Part shown: positions 1 through 5,955 of the stretch, in pieces
Numbering within the stretch: the stretch's first letter is position 1
Layout of the letters: every line of letters begins with the position of its first letter
DNA from: Lachnospiraceae bacterium
Lineage (GTDB): Bacteria > Bacillota > Clostridia > Lachnospirales > Lachnospiraceae
Direction of reading: 5' to 3'
Length of the DNA stretch: 37,665 bases
Assembly: GCA_004558185.1 (NCBI GenBank)
Contig: SFDP01000026.1
Span: 1 to 37,665 of the forward strand
Program-made: the position numbers and the translations under genes
Notes under the pieces: model-generated
The model's input: the letters and a program-made list of their open reading frames with translations, nothing else
Databases searched by the model: none
What the model was told of the DNA's origin: nothing

Positions 1-56
1 AGGCTCAGTTTACCTAAAACATTGGGCTGAGCACACATTTCTTTACATAATCTAAT

Positions 57-84
57 TCTTTACATAACCTTTTTTATGTAAAGA
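57..84. repeat. Perfect 11-bp inverted repeat
   Basis: TCTTTACATAA at 57-67 is mirrored by TTATGTAAAGA at 74-84 around a 6-base spacer. The left arm is also repeated directly just upstream (40-50). The region is very AT-rich, and no T-run follows on the plus strand, so a terminator is unlikely. It could be a protein-binding site upstream of the promoter at 169-196. A second short inverted repeat (GCTCAG at 3-8, CTGAGC at 27-32) lies to its left and may belong to a gene outside the window. Confidence 0.55.
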
Positions 85-168
85 TTGTCATAAAAAAGGA
101 AAAATAGACAGAAAATATCCAAATGCGACAAATAAAAAACTAAAAAAATAAAAAAATGCAGAAATTTG

Positions 169-196
169 TTGACAAATTATATTTAGATGCTATAAT
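169..196 (+). promoter_or_regulatory. Canonical sigma-A promoter
   Basis: TTGACA at 169-174 and TATAAT at 191-196 are separated by 16 bases and both hexamers are perfect. Transcription should start near 203. The next plausible plus-strand start codon with a gene behind it is at 782, so the transcript has an untranslated stretch of almost 580 bases. Confidence 0.8.
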
Positions 197-202
197 GAAT
201 GT

Positions 203-660
203 ATAAACAAAAGAGAAGAGAAGACAAGCTACTCAAGAGGAAAAGAGTAAATACGAAAGAAAGCGAGGTACGGTCCACCAAACACTTAAGTTCATCCTAA
301 TATGAGGTAACCGGATTCGACCTACGGTACATAGGATTCTTGGAGTACACAGGATTTACACTAAGGTACAAAAGATAAAGCAATAAGAGAATACTCCTTC
401 ATGGATCAGCGATAGGACATGAATCGGTTGCGCAGATTACCTGATGGTAGTCATGATTATCCGTTTTCAAGTACATCACAAAAGGTAATGGTTGAAGAAT
501 GGGACATTACAGTACCAAAGTACGAGATAAGATGGAAAGAATACGAAATACAAGTGAATAGTGAGCAACAATAGAATGGAGAAACGGAGGATAGGCCATT
601 GGAGATTGCGGTTTAGAAGCGGGTATCAATAAAAGAGATTGATGCCCGCTTTGAATTTTG
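203..660 (+). ncRNA. Candidate structured non-coding RNA or long leader
   Basis: The stretch between the promoter at 169-196 and the terminator-like hairpin at 617-660 has no credible coding sequence but has several short perfect stems: TTCATG 398-403 with CATGAA 418-423; GATTACC 435-441 with GGTAGTC 446-452 (one G-U pair); GTAATG 485-490 with CATTAC 505-510. The self-complementary tetramer GTAC occurs seven times (268, 327, 345, 366, 471, 512, 520). I do not recognise it as tmRNA, RNase P RNA, 6S or SRP RNA; a short GGATTCGAC string at 313-321 recalls the tmRNA 5' end, but the matching 3' half is absent. It may be an independent RNA gene or the leader of the GH3 gene. Confidence 0.45.
617..660 (+). 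terminator. Intrinsic terminator-like hairpin
   Basis: GCGGGTATCAAT pairs with ATTGATGCCCGC (12 pairs, one G-U) around a 7-base loop, followed by TTTGAATTTTG. It would end the transcript begun at about 203, or act as an attenuator ahead of the GH3 gene. Confidence 0.6.
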
Positions 661-781
661 CTATAGTGAATGGAGAGCCATAAGCAGCAGTGATATGCAG
701 ATGGAAGGGGAAATGGAAGTCTCCAGAGTGTGAACTGTGATCGGCCAGAAGTCATAAGGAGAGGGTGTGTAAAGGAAAACG

Positions 782-2107
782 ATGGGAATGAACGAGAATG
801 AAGGATTGAGCATTGAGGAAAAAAGACAGCTTCGGAGACAAAGAAGAGTTAAAAATCTGGTGTGTGCATACATAGGGCTTATGGCAGCGTTGGTTATTTT
901 AGGCGTAGCAATCTTTTTTGGTATCCGTGCACTGAACGGTATACTTGGTGAGAAGGAATCGACTGAACCGGCTGCAGCAGAGCAGGAGGAAATACCTGTT
1001 GAAGAGTGGTCTGTGGAAGAGGAGATACAGACAGCAGCGCCTCCCAGTGGAGCAGAACTTCTGGATGAGATTATAGAAGCACGTATTTCGGAAATGACAT
1101 TGGAAGAAAAGGTGGCAGGGCTGTTTATTGTTACACCGGAGTCCATTACCGGAGTGGATGTGGCTGTCCAGGCAGGAGAGGGAACCAAAGAAGCGCTGGA
1201 AAAATATCCGATAGGTGGTATCGTTTATTTTCAGAAAAATATCAAGTCCCAGGAGCAGGTGAAAGAAATGCTGGCGAATACGGCATCCTATAGCAGATAT
1301 CCTCTTTTCCTGGCAGTGGATGAGGAAGGAGGAGAGGTGAGCCGCACAGCAGAGGCCCTGGGTCTGGAAAATGCCGGAAATATGGCAGAAATAGGGGCAA
1401 CAGGGGATGCCAATCAGGCCTATGAAGCGTTGAGAAGGGTAGGAACGTATCTTAATGATTATAGATTTAACCTTAATTTTGCGCCGATAGCAGATGTGCT
1501 GACCAATTCGGACAATAAAAGCATTGCAGAGCGTACTTTTGGAAGTGATGCTATGCTGGTGGCAGATATGGCTGCAGCTTCTGTAAATGGTCTTCAGGAG
1601 ACGGGAATAACCGCCTGCATCAAGCATTTTCCGGGTATTGGATCGGCAGGAGAAGAAACCCATAATGGCTTGGTATTGGTGGACAGAAGTCTGGAGGAAT
1701 TGCAGCAGGAGGAGCTGATTCCTTTCGGCAAAGCAATAGAAGCAGGAGTATCCATGATCATGGTGGGACATATTTCTCTGCCCCAGATCGTTGGCGATAA
1801 TACTCCGGCCAGTATGTCTCCTGCAATCATTGGCGATTTGCTCCGTGCTCAGCTTGGCTTCAACGGTGTAGTAATTACTGATGCCATGGATATGGAGGCA
1901 ATTACTCAATATTATGGAGCCGATGAAGCGGCGGTTATGGCATTAAAGGCGGGAGCAGACATGATCCTGATGCCGGAGGACTTTGAGCTGGCTTTAGAGG
2001 GTGTAATTATTGCTGTACAGGATGGAACCATCAGTGAGGAAAGAATTGATGACTCTTTAACCCGGGTTTATCGAATTAAGTTTGCAGACTCGGTGGAAAG
2101 ACAATAA
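782..2107 (+). CDS. Membrane-anchored GH3 beta-N-acetylhexosaminidase-like protein
   Basis: A 441-residue protein of glycoside hydrolase family 3, closest in motifs to NagZ-type beta-N-acetylhexosaminidases. A basic N-terminus and one membrane segment (about residues 25-50) are followed by an acidic linker and the TIM-barrel catalytic domain (about 95-435). Visible motifs are KHFPGIGSAGEETH, the NagZ-type loop whose Asp/His-like pair supplies the general acid, and VITDAMDM, which carries the nucleophile Asp. The topology suggests an enzyme tethered outside the membrane that trims muropeptides or other N-acetylglucosaminides. The first ATG (782) is preceded by AAGGAG-like purines, and a second ATG lies two codons later. 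No C-terminal GH3 domain is present, as is usual for NagZ. The exact substrate is not shown by sequence. Confidence 0.85.
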   Translation: MGMNENEGLSIEEKRQLRRQRRVKNLVCAYIGLMAALVILGVAIFFGIRALNGILGEKESTEPAAAEQEEIPVEEWSVEEEIQTAAPPSGAELLDEIIEARISEMTLEEKVAGLFIVTPESITGVDVAVQAGEGTKEALEKYPIGGIVYFQKNIKSQEQVKEMLANTASYSRYPLFLAVDEEGGEVSRTAEALGLENAGNMAEIGATGDANQAYEALRRVGTYLNDYRFNLNFAPIADVLTNSDNKSIAERTFGSDAMLVADMAAASVNGLQETGITACIKHFPGIGSAGEETHNGLVLVDRSLEELQQEELIPFGKAIEAGVSMIMVGHISLPQIVGDNTPASMSPAIIGDLLRAQLGFNGVVITDAMDMEAITQYYGADEAAVMALKAGADMILMPEDFELALEGVIIAVQDGTISEERIDDSLTRVYRIKFADSVERQ

Positions 2108-2154
2108 TTTTACCGTACAGGGAAGTTTCTCCGCAGTGCAGAGCGAAAAGGAAG

Positions 2155-2183
2155 TTGACAAATGGTAATTACTGTAGTATATT
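2155..2183 (+). promoter_or_regulatory. feoA promoter
   Basis: TTGACA at 2155-2160 and TATATT at 2178-2183 with a 17-base spacer. The DtxR-like box at 2193-2208 covers the expected start site. Confidence 0.75.
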
Positions 2184-2192
2184 GAAATAAAA

Positions 2193-2208
2193 GTTAGAGA
2201 AATCTAAC
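2193..2208. promoter_or_regulatory. DtxR-like iron box at feoA
   Basis: GTTAGAGAAATCTAAC is a perfect inverted repeat of form TTAG-N6-CTAA, ten bases past the -10 hexamer, where a bound repressor would block transcription. The same architecture recurs at 2593, 8694 and 8719. The TTAG/CTAA half-sites resemble those of DtxR/IdeR operators, and a DtxR-type repressor is encoded at 7934-8329. Binding is inferred. Confidence 0.7.
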
Positions 2209-2251
2209 CAATAATAGGGAAAAGATACATTTGTTTGATAAGTAGAATTCA

Positions 2252-2291
2252 GGGGTGCCGTAAACCGGCAGGACTCCCCGTTTTCTGTTTA
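2252..2291 (+). promoter_or_regulatory. Hairpin in the feoA leader
   Basis: GGGG 2252-2255 with CCCC 2276-2279 encloses TGCCG 2256-2260 with CGGCA 2266-2270, followed by GTTTTCTGTTT. It lies between the feoA promoter and start codon, so it may be an attenuator or an mRNA-stabilising structure. I do not recognise a known riboswitch. Confidence 0.45.
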
Positions 2292-2339
2292 TTCAGTAAT
2301 ATCTCAGGCGGAGCCTGCACGATGTGGGAGGTATAGGAT

Positions 2340-2552
2340 ATGAATTTAATTGATGCCAATGTAGGTGAAGAATACGTCATTAAAGATATTGTTACCGATG
2401 ATGAAGAATTGAACTCCTTTCTTTTTTCCTTAGGCTGTTATAGCGGAGAGCCGATTACAGTGATTGCTCATCTGAAGGGAGGCTGTACGGTTTCGATTAA
2501 GGATGCCAGATACAATATCAACAACGATTTGGCAGAAGCCATCTCCATATAA
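2340..2552 (+). CDS. feoA: FeoA-domain protein
   Basis: A 70-residue, single-domain FeoA protein, an SH3-like cytoplasmic fold of the usual length that supports FeoB-dependent ferrous iron uptake. Typical features are the opening IDANVGEEYVIKDI and the central LFSLGCYSGEPITVI, matching the Leu-Gly-hydrophobic turn of FeoA proteins. The ATG follows GGGAGG about nine bases upstream. It is expressed from a promoter overlapped by an iron box, consistent with derepression under iron limitation. A strong terminator (2556-2582) follows at once, so feoB read-through is only partial or feoB has its own promoter. Confidence 0.9.
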   Translation: MNLIDANVGEEYVIKDIVTDDEELNSFLFSLGCYSGEPITVIAHLKGGCTVSIKDARYNINNDLAEAISI

Positions 2553-2555
2553 ACA

Positions 2556-2582
2556 AAATAGTGATTGCGGTCACTATTTTTT
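2556..2582 (+). terminator. Terminator between feoA and feoB
   Basis: AAATAGTGA 2556-2564 and TCACTATTT 2571-2579 form a perfect 9-bp stem with a 6-base loop, and the T-run continues to 2582. Its place inside the feo cluster suggests that feoA is made in excess of feoB, or that read-through is regulated. Confidence 0.75.
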
Positions 2583-2592
2583 ATACCATACA

Positions 2593-2608
2593 GTTAGTTA
2601 AATCTAAT
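2593..2608. promoter_or_regulatory. Second DtxR-like box, between feoA and feoB
   Basis: GTTAGTTAAATCTAAT has the TTAG-N6-CTAA form with one imperfect outer base. It lies just after the feoA terminator, suggesting separate iron control of feoB, although I see no convincing promoter hexamers around it. Confidence 0.5.
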
Positions 2609-2633
2609 GAACAGTAATTTCTTCTAACAAAAG

Positions 2634-2757
2634 TGAGATGCAAATTTTTATTCTGTGAATGCCTGCATTCAAGCAGTATTGAAAATATATATGGCGAAGT
2701 AACCACATGAGCAAAAGAAAAGCTGCCAAGCAGCGGTTTTACGTTCTGAACAGTTAC
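2634..2757 (+). repeat. Family 1 intergenic repeat, copy 1 (upstream of feoB)
   Basis: Shares a conserved core with the copies at 8488-8628 and 31446-31598: ATGCAAATTT, then a hairpin with GAATG/CATTC, then ATGGCGAAGTAACCACATGA, a GCTGC/GCAGC stem and a TTCTGAA-AGTTAC end. The left terminal repeat has decayed in this copy. It contains a micro-ORF at 2707-2769, MSKRKAAKQRFYVLNSYEND, whose first nine residues (up to Gln) equal those of copy 2; no clear ribosome binding site precedes it. Its right end lies 30 bases before the feoB start. It is drawn on the strand that reads toward feoB. Confidence 0.8.
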
Positions 2758-2787
2758 GAAAATGATTGAAAATGAGGAGGAAAAGTG

Positions 2788-4785
2788 ATGAGAATTGCAT
2801 TGACAGGAAATCCCAACAGTGGAAAAACGACGATGTACAATGCCCTGACCGGAAGAAGCGAGCGTGTAGGAAACTGGGCGGGGGTTACTGTAGAAAAAAA
2901 GGAAAGTCCAATCAAAAAGAATATTTATGAGGGCGGTGAAGAGCTGATTGCAGTAGATTTGCCGGGAGCCTACTCCATGTCGCCTTTTACTTCGGAGGAG
3001 AGTATCACCAGCAGCTATGTAAAACACGAAAATCCTGATGTGATCATCAACATCGTGGATGCCACAAATCTAAGCCGAAGCCTGTTTTTTACCACACAGC
3101 TTTTAGAGCTTGGAATTCCGGTAGTAGTGGCATTGAATAAAAGCGATATTAACGAAAAAAAGGATACGGAAATCAATCTGGAGCTGTTGACGGAAAAGCT
3201 GGGCTGTCCGGTAATCAAGACTGTCTCGACCTCTGCCGCAGACAATGGCTTAAAAGAGGTAGTGGAAAAGGCGGTTTCCTTAAAGGGCCACGGACAGAAG
3301 GCTGCTTATGTACAGGAGGAAATCGATCTCCATGACAAGGCTGCAGTGGATGCGGCAGACAGAAAACGGTTTGCCTTTGTCAATCAAATTGTAGGAGAAG
3401 TGGAAAAGCGCAAGGTGCTGACCAGAGAAAAAAACAGCCAGGATAAGATAGATGCTGCTCTGACCAATAAGTTTATCGGAATTCCTATTTTTATGGTAGT
3501 GATGTTTCTGGTATTCTACATCTCCCAGACCACAGTGGGAACCTGGCTTGCAGACTGGCTGACCGGCTGGATAGAAACCTTCCAGGAATGGGTGGCAGGA
3601 ATGGTGGAAGGGACTTCCCCTTTACTGCAGTCTCTGTTAGTGGATGGGATTATCGGAGGTGTAGGTGCAGTGATCGGCTTCCTCCCTCTGGTAATGGTTA
3701 TGTATTTTTTAATTGCCCTGTTAGAGGACTGCGGTTATATGGCCAGGGCTACGGTGGTGCTGGATCCTATTTTTAAGCGGGTGGGGCTTTCCGGCAAATC
3801 CGTTATTCCTATGGTTATAGGAACGGGTTGTGCAATTCCCGGAATTATGTCCTGTCGTACCATTCGTAACGAAAGAGAAAGAAGAGCCACAGCTATGCTG
3901 ACGCCCTTCATGCCCTGTGGAGCTAAATTACCGGTTATTGCTTTGTTTGTGGGAGCTTTCTTTCCAGATACTCCCTGGGTGGGCACAGCGATGTATTTTG
4001 TAGGCATTGTCTTGATTTTACTGGGTGCCTTACTGGTGAATAAGATTACGGGTCATAAATACAGAAAATCCTTTTTCATTATTGAGCTTCCTGAATACAA
4101 GCTGCCCAGCCTGAAAAGAGCCTGTCTTTCCATGTTATCTCGTGGAAAGGCATACATTGTGAAAGCCGGAACCATTATTCTGGTTTGTAATGCAGTGGTA
4201 CAGATCATGCAGACCTTTAACTGGCAGCTTCAGGCAGTGGAGGAAGGTATGGAAAGCACCTCCATTTTGGCAACCATTGCCTCTCCCGTAGCAGTATTGC
4301 TGATTCCCATTGTGGGGGTTACTGCATGGCAGTTGGCAGCAGCAGCCATTACCGGCTTTATCGCCAAGGAAAATGTGGTAGGTACACTGGCAGTTTGCTA
4401 TGGCTTAAGTGCATTTATCGACACCGAAGAGCTGGCTTTGATCGGCAGTGGAAATGAAGTGGCGGTAGCTATGGGACTGACCAAGGTGGCAGCCCTGGCT
4501 TATTTGATGTTCAATCTGTTTACCCCTCCCTGCTTTGCGGCTCTGGGGGCTATGAACTCTGAGATGCAGGATAAAAAATGGCTTTGGGGCGGAATTGCCC
4601 TGCAGCTTGCTACCGGCTATGTAGTGGCCTTTCTGGTGTATCAGATTGGAACCTTGATCACCACAAAGGCTTTAGGCAGCGGCTTTTTAGGTGGTCTGAT
4701 TGCCGTGCTGGTTATTGTGGGTATTATTGCTGCATTAATTAAGAAAAAGGACAAACAGTTTAATGCAGAGTATAAACTGACTTAG
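2788..4785 (+). CDS. feoB: Ferrous iron transporter FeoB
   Basis: A 665-residue GTPase-coupled Fe(II) permease of the inner membrane. The N-terminal G domain shows G1 GNPNSGKTT (residues 7-15), G3 DLPG and G4 NKSD; the membrane part carries the two Gate domains with FeoB motifs such as GCAIPG and MPCGAKLP. I chose ATG 2788, seven bases after GAGGAGG, over the in-frame GTG three bases earlier. The C-terminus is basic. It is separated from feoA by a terminator, an iron box and a family 1 repeat, and is followed by a small Cys-rich FeoB partner, the arrangement common in Clostridia. Confidence 0.97.
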   Translation: MRIALTGNPNSGKTTMYNALTGRSERVGNWAGVTVEKKESPIKKNIYEGGEELIAVDLPGAYSMSPFTSEESITSSYVKHENPDVIINIVDATNLSRSLFFTTQLLELGIPVVVALNKSDINEKKDTEINLELLTEKLGCPVIKTVSTSAADNGLKEVVEKAVSLKGHGQKAAYVQEEIDLHDKAAVDAADRKRFAFVNQIVGEVEKRKVLTREKNSQDKIDAALTNKFIGIPIFMVVMFLVFYISQTTVGTWLADWLTGWIETFQEWVAGMVEGTSPLLQSLLVDGIIGGVGAVIGFLPLVMVMYFLIALLEDCGYMARATVVLDPIFKRVGLSGKSVIPMVIGTGCAIPGIMSCRTIRNERERRATAMLTPFMPCGAKLPVIALFVGAFFPDTPWVGTAMYFVGIVLILLGALLVNKITGHKYRKSFFIIELPEYKLPSLKRACLSMLSRGKAYIVKAGTIILVCNAVVQIMQTFNWQLQAVEEGMESTSILATIASPVAVLLIPIVGVTAWQLAAAAITGFIAKENVVGTLAVCYGLSAFIDTEELALIGSGNEVAVAMGLTKVAALAYLMFNLFTPPCFAALGAMNSEMQDKKWLWGGIALQLATGYVVAFLVYQIGTLITTKALGSGFLGGLIAVLVIVGIIAALIKKKDKQFNAEYKLT

Positions 4786-4887
4786 TCTGCCGCCTTCCTG
4801 ACGTTTAATATAGCAGTGCCGGATATGGCAGGATGCGGTAAGACAAAGAAGGAGGCTCGATGATACACAGCAGAAAGGAGCAGAAAT

Positions 4888-5055
4888 ATGGCAAATTTCA
4901 TTGTAGGAGGAATCGTGTTGATTCTTATCGGTGCAGCCACCGCTTATATCGTTAAATCAAGAAAAAGTGGAGTAAAGTGCATTGGCTGTCCTTCCGGTTG
5001 CGGTTGCTCCACCCATAATGGTGCTGATGGCTGTGACTGCCATAGCCGGGAATAA
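4888..5055 (+). CDS. FeoB-associated Cys-rich membrane protein
   Basis: A 55-residue protein with one N-terminal membrane helix (FIVGGIVLILIGAATAYIV, residues 4-22), a short basic stretch, and a Cys-rich tail holding CIGCPSGCGC plus a later CDC (six cysteines). This is the pattern of the small FeoB-associated family found after feoB in Firmicutes; its role is thought to be in Fe(II) handling or delivery, but this is not firmly known. AAAGGAG at 4874-4880 precedes the ATG by seven bases. A short alternative ORF from ATG 4860 overlaps in another frame and looks like chance. Confidence 0.88.
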   Translation: MANFIVGGIVLILIGAATAYIVKSRKSGVKCIGCPSGCGCSTHNGADGCDCHSRE

Positions 5056-5251
5056 AATAAAGAAAGAAACAGTCGCTGCAGGAACAGTAGAAATGTCTGT
5101 GAATGCAGCGGCTTTTAACGTAAAAAGAAGAATTTTCATTGTTCTGTGCCAATGCCGCCAGCCTTGTTAATATCCGCTGTTGGTTCAGATACAGCTTTCA
5201 AATCTCATTCATGGTGATCTGCCACTGTCAATCGGATGACAAAATTTTTCC

Positions 5252-5280
5252 TTGACAGCAGGAAAGAAAGGAAGTATATT
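5252..5280 (+). promoter_or_regulatory. Promoter of the metal efflux operon
   Basis: TTGACA 5252-5257 and TATATT 5275-5280 with a 17-base spacer. The palindrome at 5301-5314 sits immediately downstream. Confidence 0.8.
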
Positions 5281-5300
5281 GTAATTAACAAATGAACAAA

Positions 5301-5314
5301 TGCTCATATGAGCA
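5301..5314. promoter_or_regulatory. ArsR/SmtB-type operator
   Basis: TGCTCATATGAGCA is a perfect 14-bp palindrome placed about 20 bases after the -10, preceded by AATGAACAAA, which gives an imperfect second half-site. ArsR/SmtB operators often contain TGAACA/TGCTCA-type half-sites. The adjacent gene encodes such a repressor, so autoregulation is likely. The palindrome contains the ATG at 5308, which argues against that ATG as the true start. Confidence 0.65.
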
Positions 5315-5340
5315 ATTATGCAAAGACAAAGGAGGTAAAG

Positions 5341-5712
5341 GTGAAACGGGATATTGAAAAGGAGCACGCACTGGTGTGTGAGGCCAGCCATCATCACGAT
5401 GAACTGGTAGAAAGGATATTAAGCCAGATGCCTCCGGAGGAGGATCTATACGATCTGGCGGATTTTTTTAAGGTATTTGCAGATACTACCAGAATTAAGA
5501 TTTTGTATGTACTGCTGTGCCAGGAGATGTGCGTCTGTGACATTGCAGATTCGCTCAAGATGACCCAGTCGGCCATTTCTCATCAGTTGAGGGTATTGAA
5601 GCAGATGGATTTGGTTAAATACCGAAGGGAAGGTAAGACTTGCTTTTATTCCCTGGCAGACGACCATATCGTCAGCATTTTAAGCCAGGGACTGGATCAC
5701 ATTAATGAATGA
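5341..5712 (+). CDS. ArsR/SmtB-family metal-responsive repressor (CadC-like)
   Basis: A 123-residue winged-helix repressor when read from GTG 5341, which has GGAGG at 5331-5335 with five-base spacing. The in-frame ATG at 5308 has no Shine-Dalgarno and lies in the operator. Two metal sites are visible: a CadC-type alpha3 motif (EMCVCD, Cys64 and Cys66) with an upstream Cys13 and a His run, and a complete alpha5 zinc motif DxH-x10-HxxE (Asp107, His109, His120, Glu123). The recognition helix is TQSAISHQLRVLKQ. It should release its operator on binding Cd, Pb or Zn. It heads an operon with an HMA protein and a P1B-2 ATPase. Confidence 0.92.
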   Translation: MKRDIEKEHALVCEASHHHDELVERILSQMPPEEDLYDLADFFKVFADTTRIKILYVLLCQEMCVCDIADSLKMTQSAISHQLRVLKQMDLVKYRREGKTCFYSLADDHIVSILSQGLDHINE

Positions 5713-5727
5713 AAGGAATGAAAAGAG

Positions 5728-5949
5728 ATGAGAAAGACGTATATTTTAGAGGATTTGGACTGTGCACACTGTGCTGCATTGATTGAGGAGAATGTAGGCA
5801 AGCTGGAGGGAGTGACCCAGAGCAGAGTGACCCTGCTTACTCAGAAGCTGGTGGTAGAAGTGGAGGAGGTCAAGGCTTCGGGTCTGCTTAAGGAAATTAA
5901 GAAAATTGTGAAGAAATTCGAGCCTGATGTGGAAGTGGTGGAGAAGTAA
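5728..5949 (+). CDS. HMA-domain metallochaperone-like protein
   Basis: A 73-residue single heavy-metal-associated domain with the metal-binding loop DCAHCA (Cys12, Cys15). It resembles the N-terminal domain of CadA/ZntA ATPases but is a free protein here. It lies 15 bases after the repressor and 6 bases before the ATPase, so it probably delivers metal to, or regulates, that ATPase. The acidic residue before the first Cys (Asp11) is typical of Zn/Cd rather than Cu HMA domains. Confidence 0.88.
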   Translation: MRKTYILEDLDCAHCAALIEENVGKLEGVTQSRVTLLTQKLVVEVEEVKASGLLKEIKKIVKKFEPDVEVVEK

Positions 5950-5955
5950 AGGCCG

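Noticed and set aside
301..330. GGATTCGAC string suggesting tmRNA
   Set aside because: The tmRNA 3' acceptor half with its T-loop and CCA end, and a tag-peptide reading frame, are not found in the next 400 bases.
899..1909. Long minus-strand ORF opposite the GH3 gene
   Set aside because: It is Cys/His/Ile-rich without any family motif and has no ribosome binding site, while the plus-strand GH3 motifs are clear. It is a shadow.
5308..5340. ATG 5308 as start of the ArsR-type gene
   Set aside because: It lies within the operator palindrome and lacks a Shine-Dalgarno; GTG 5341 has GGAGG at ideal distance.
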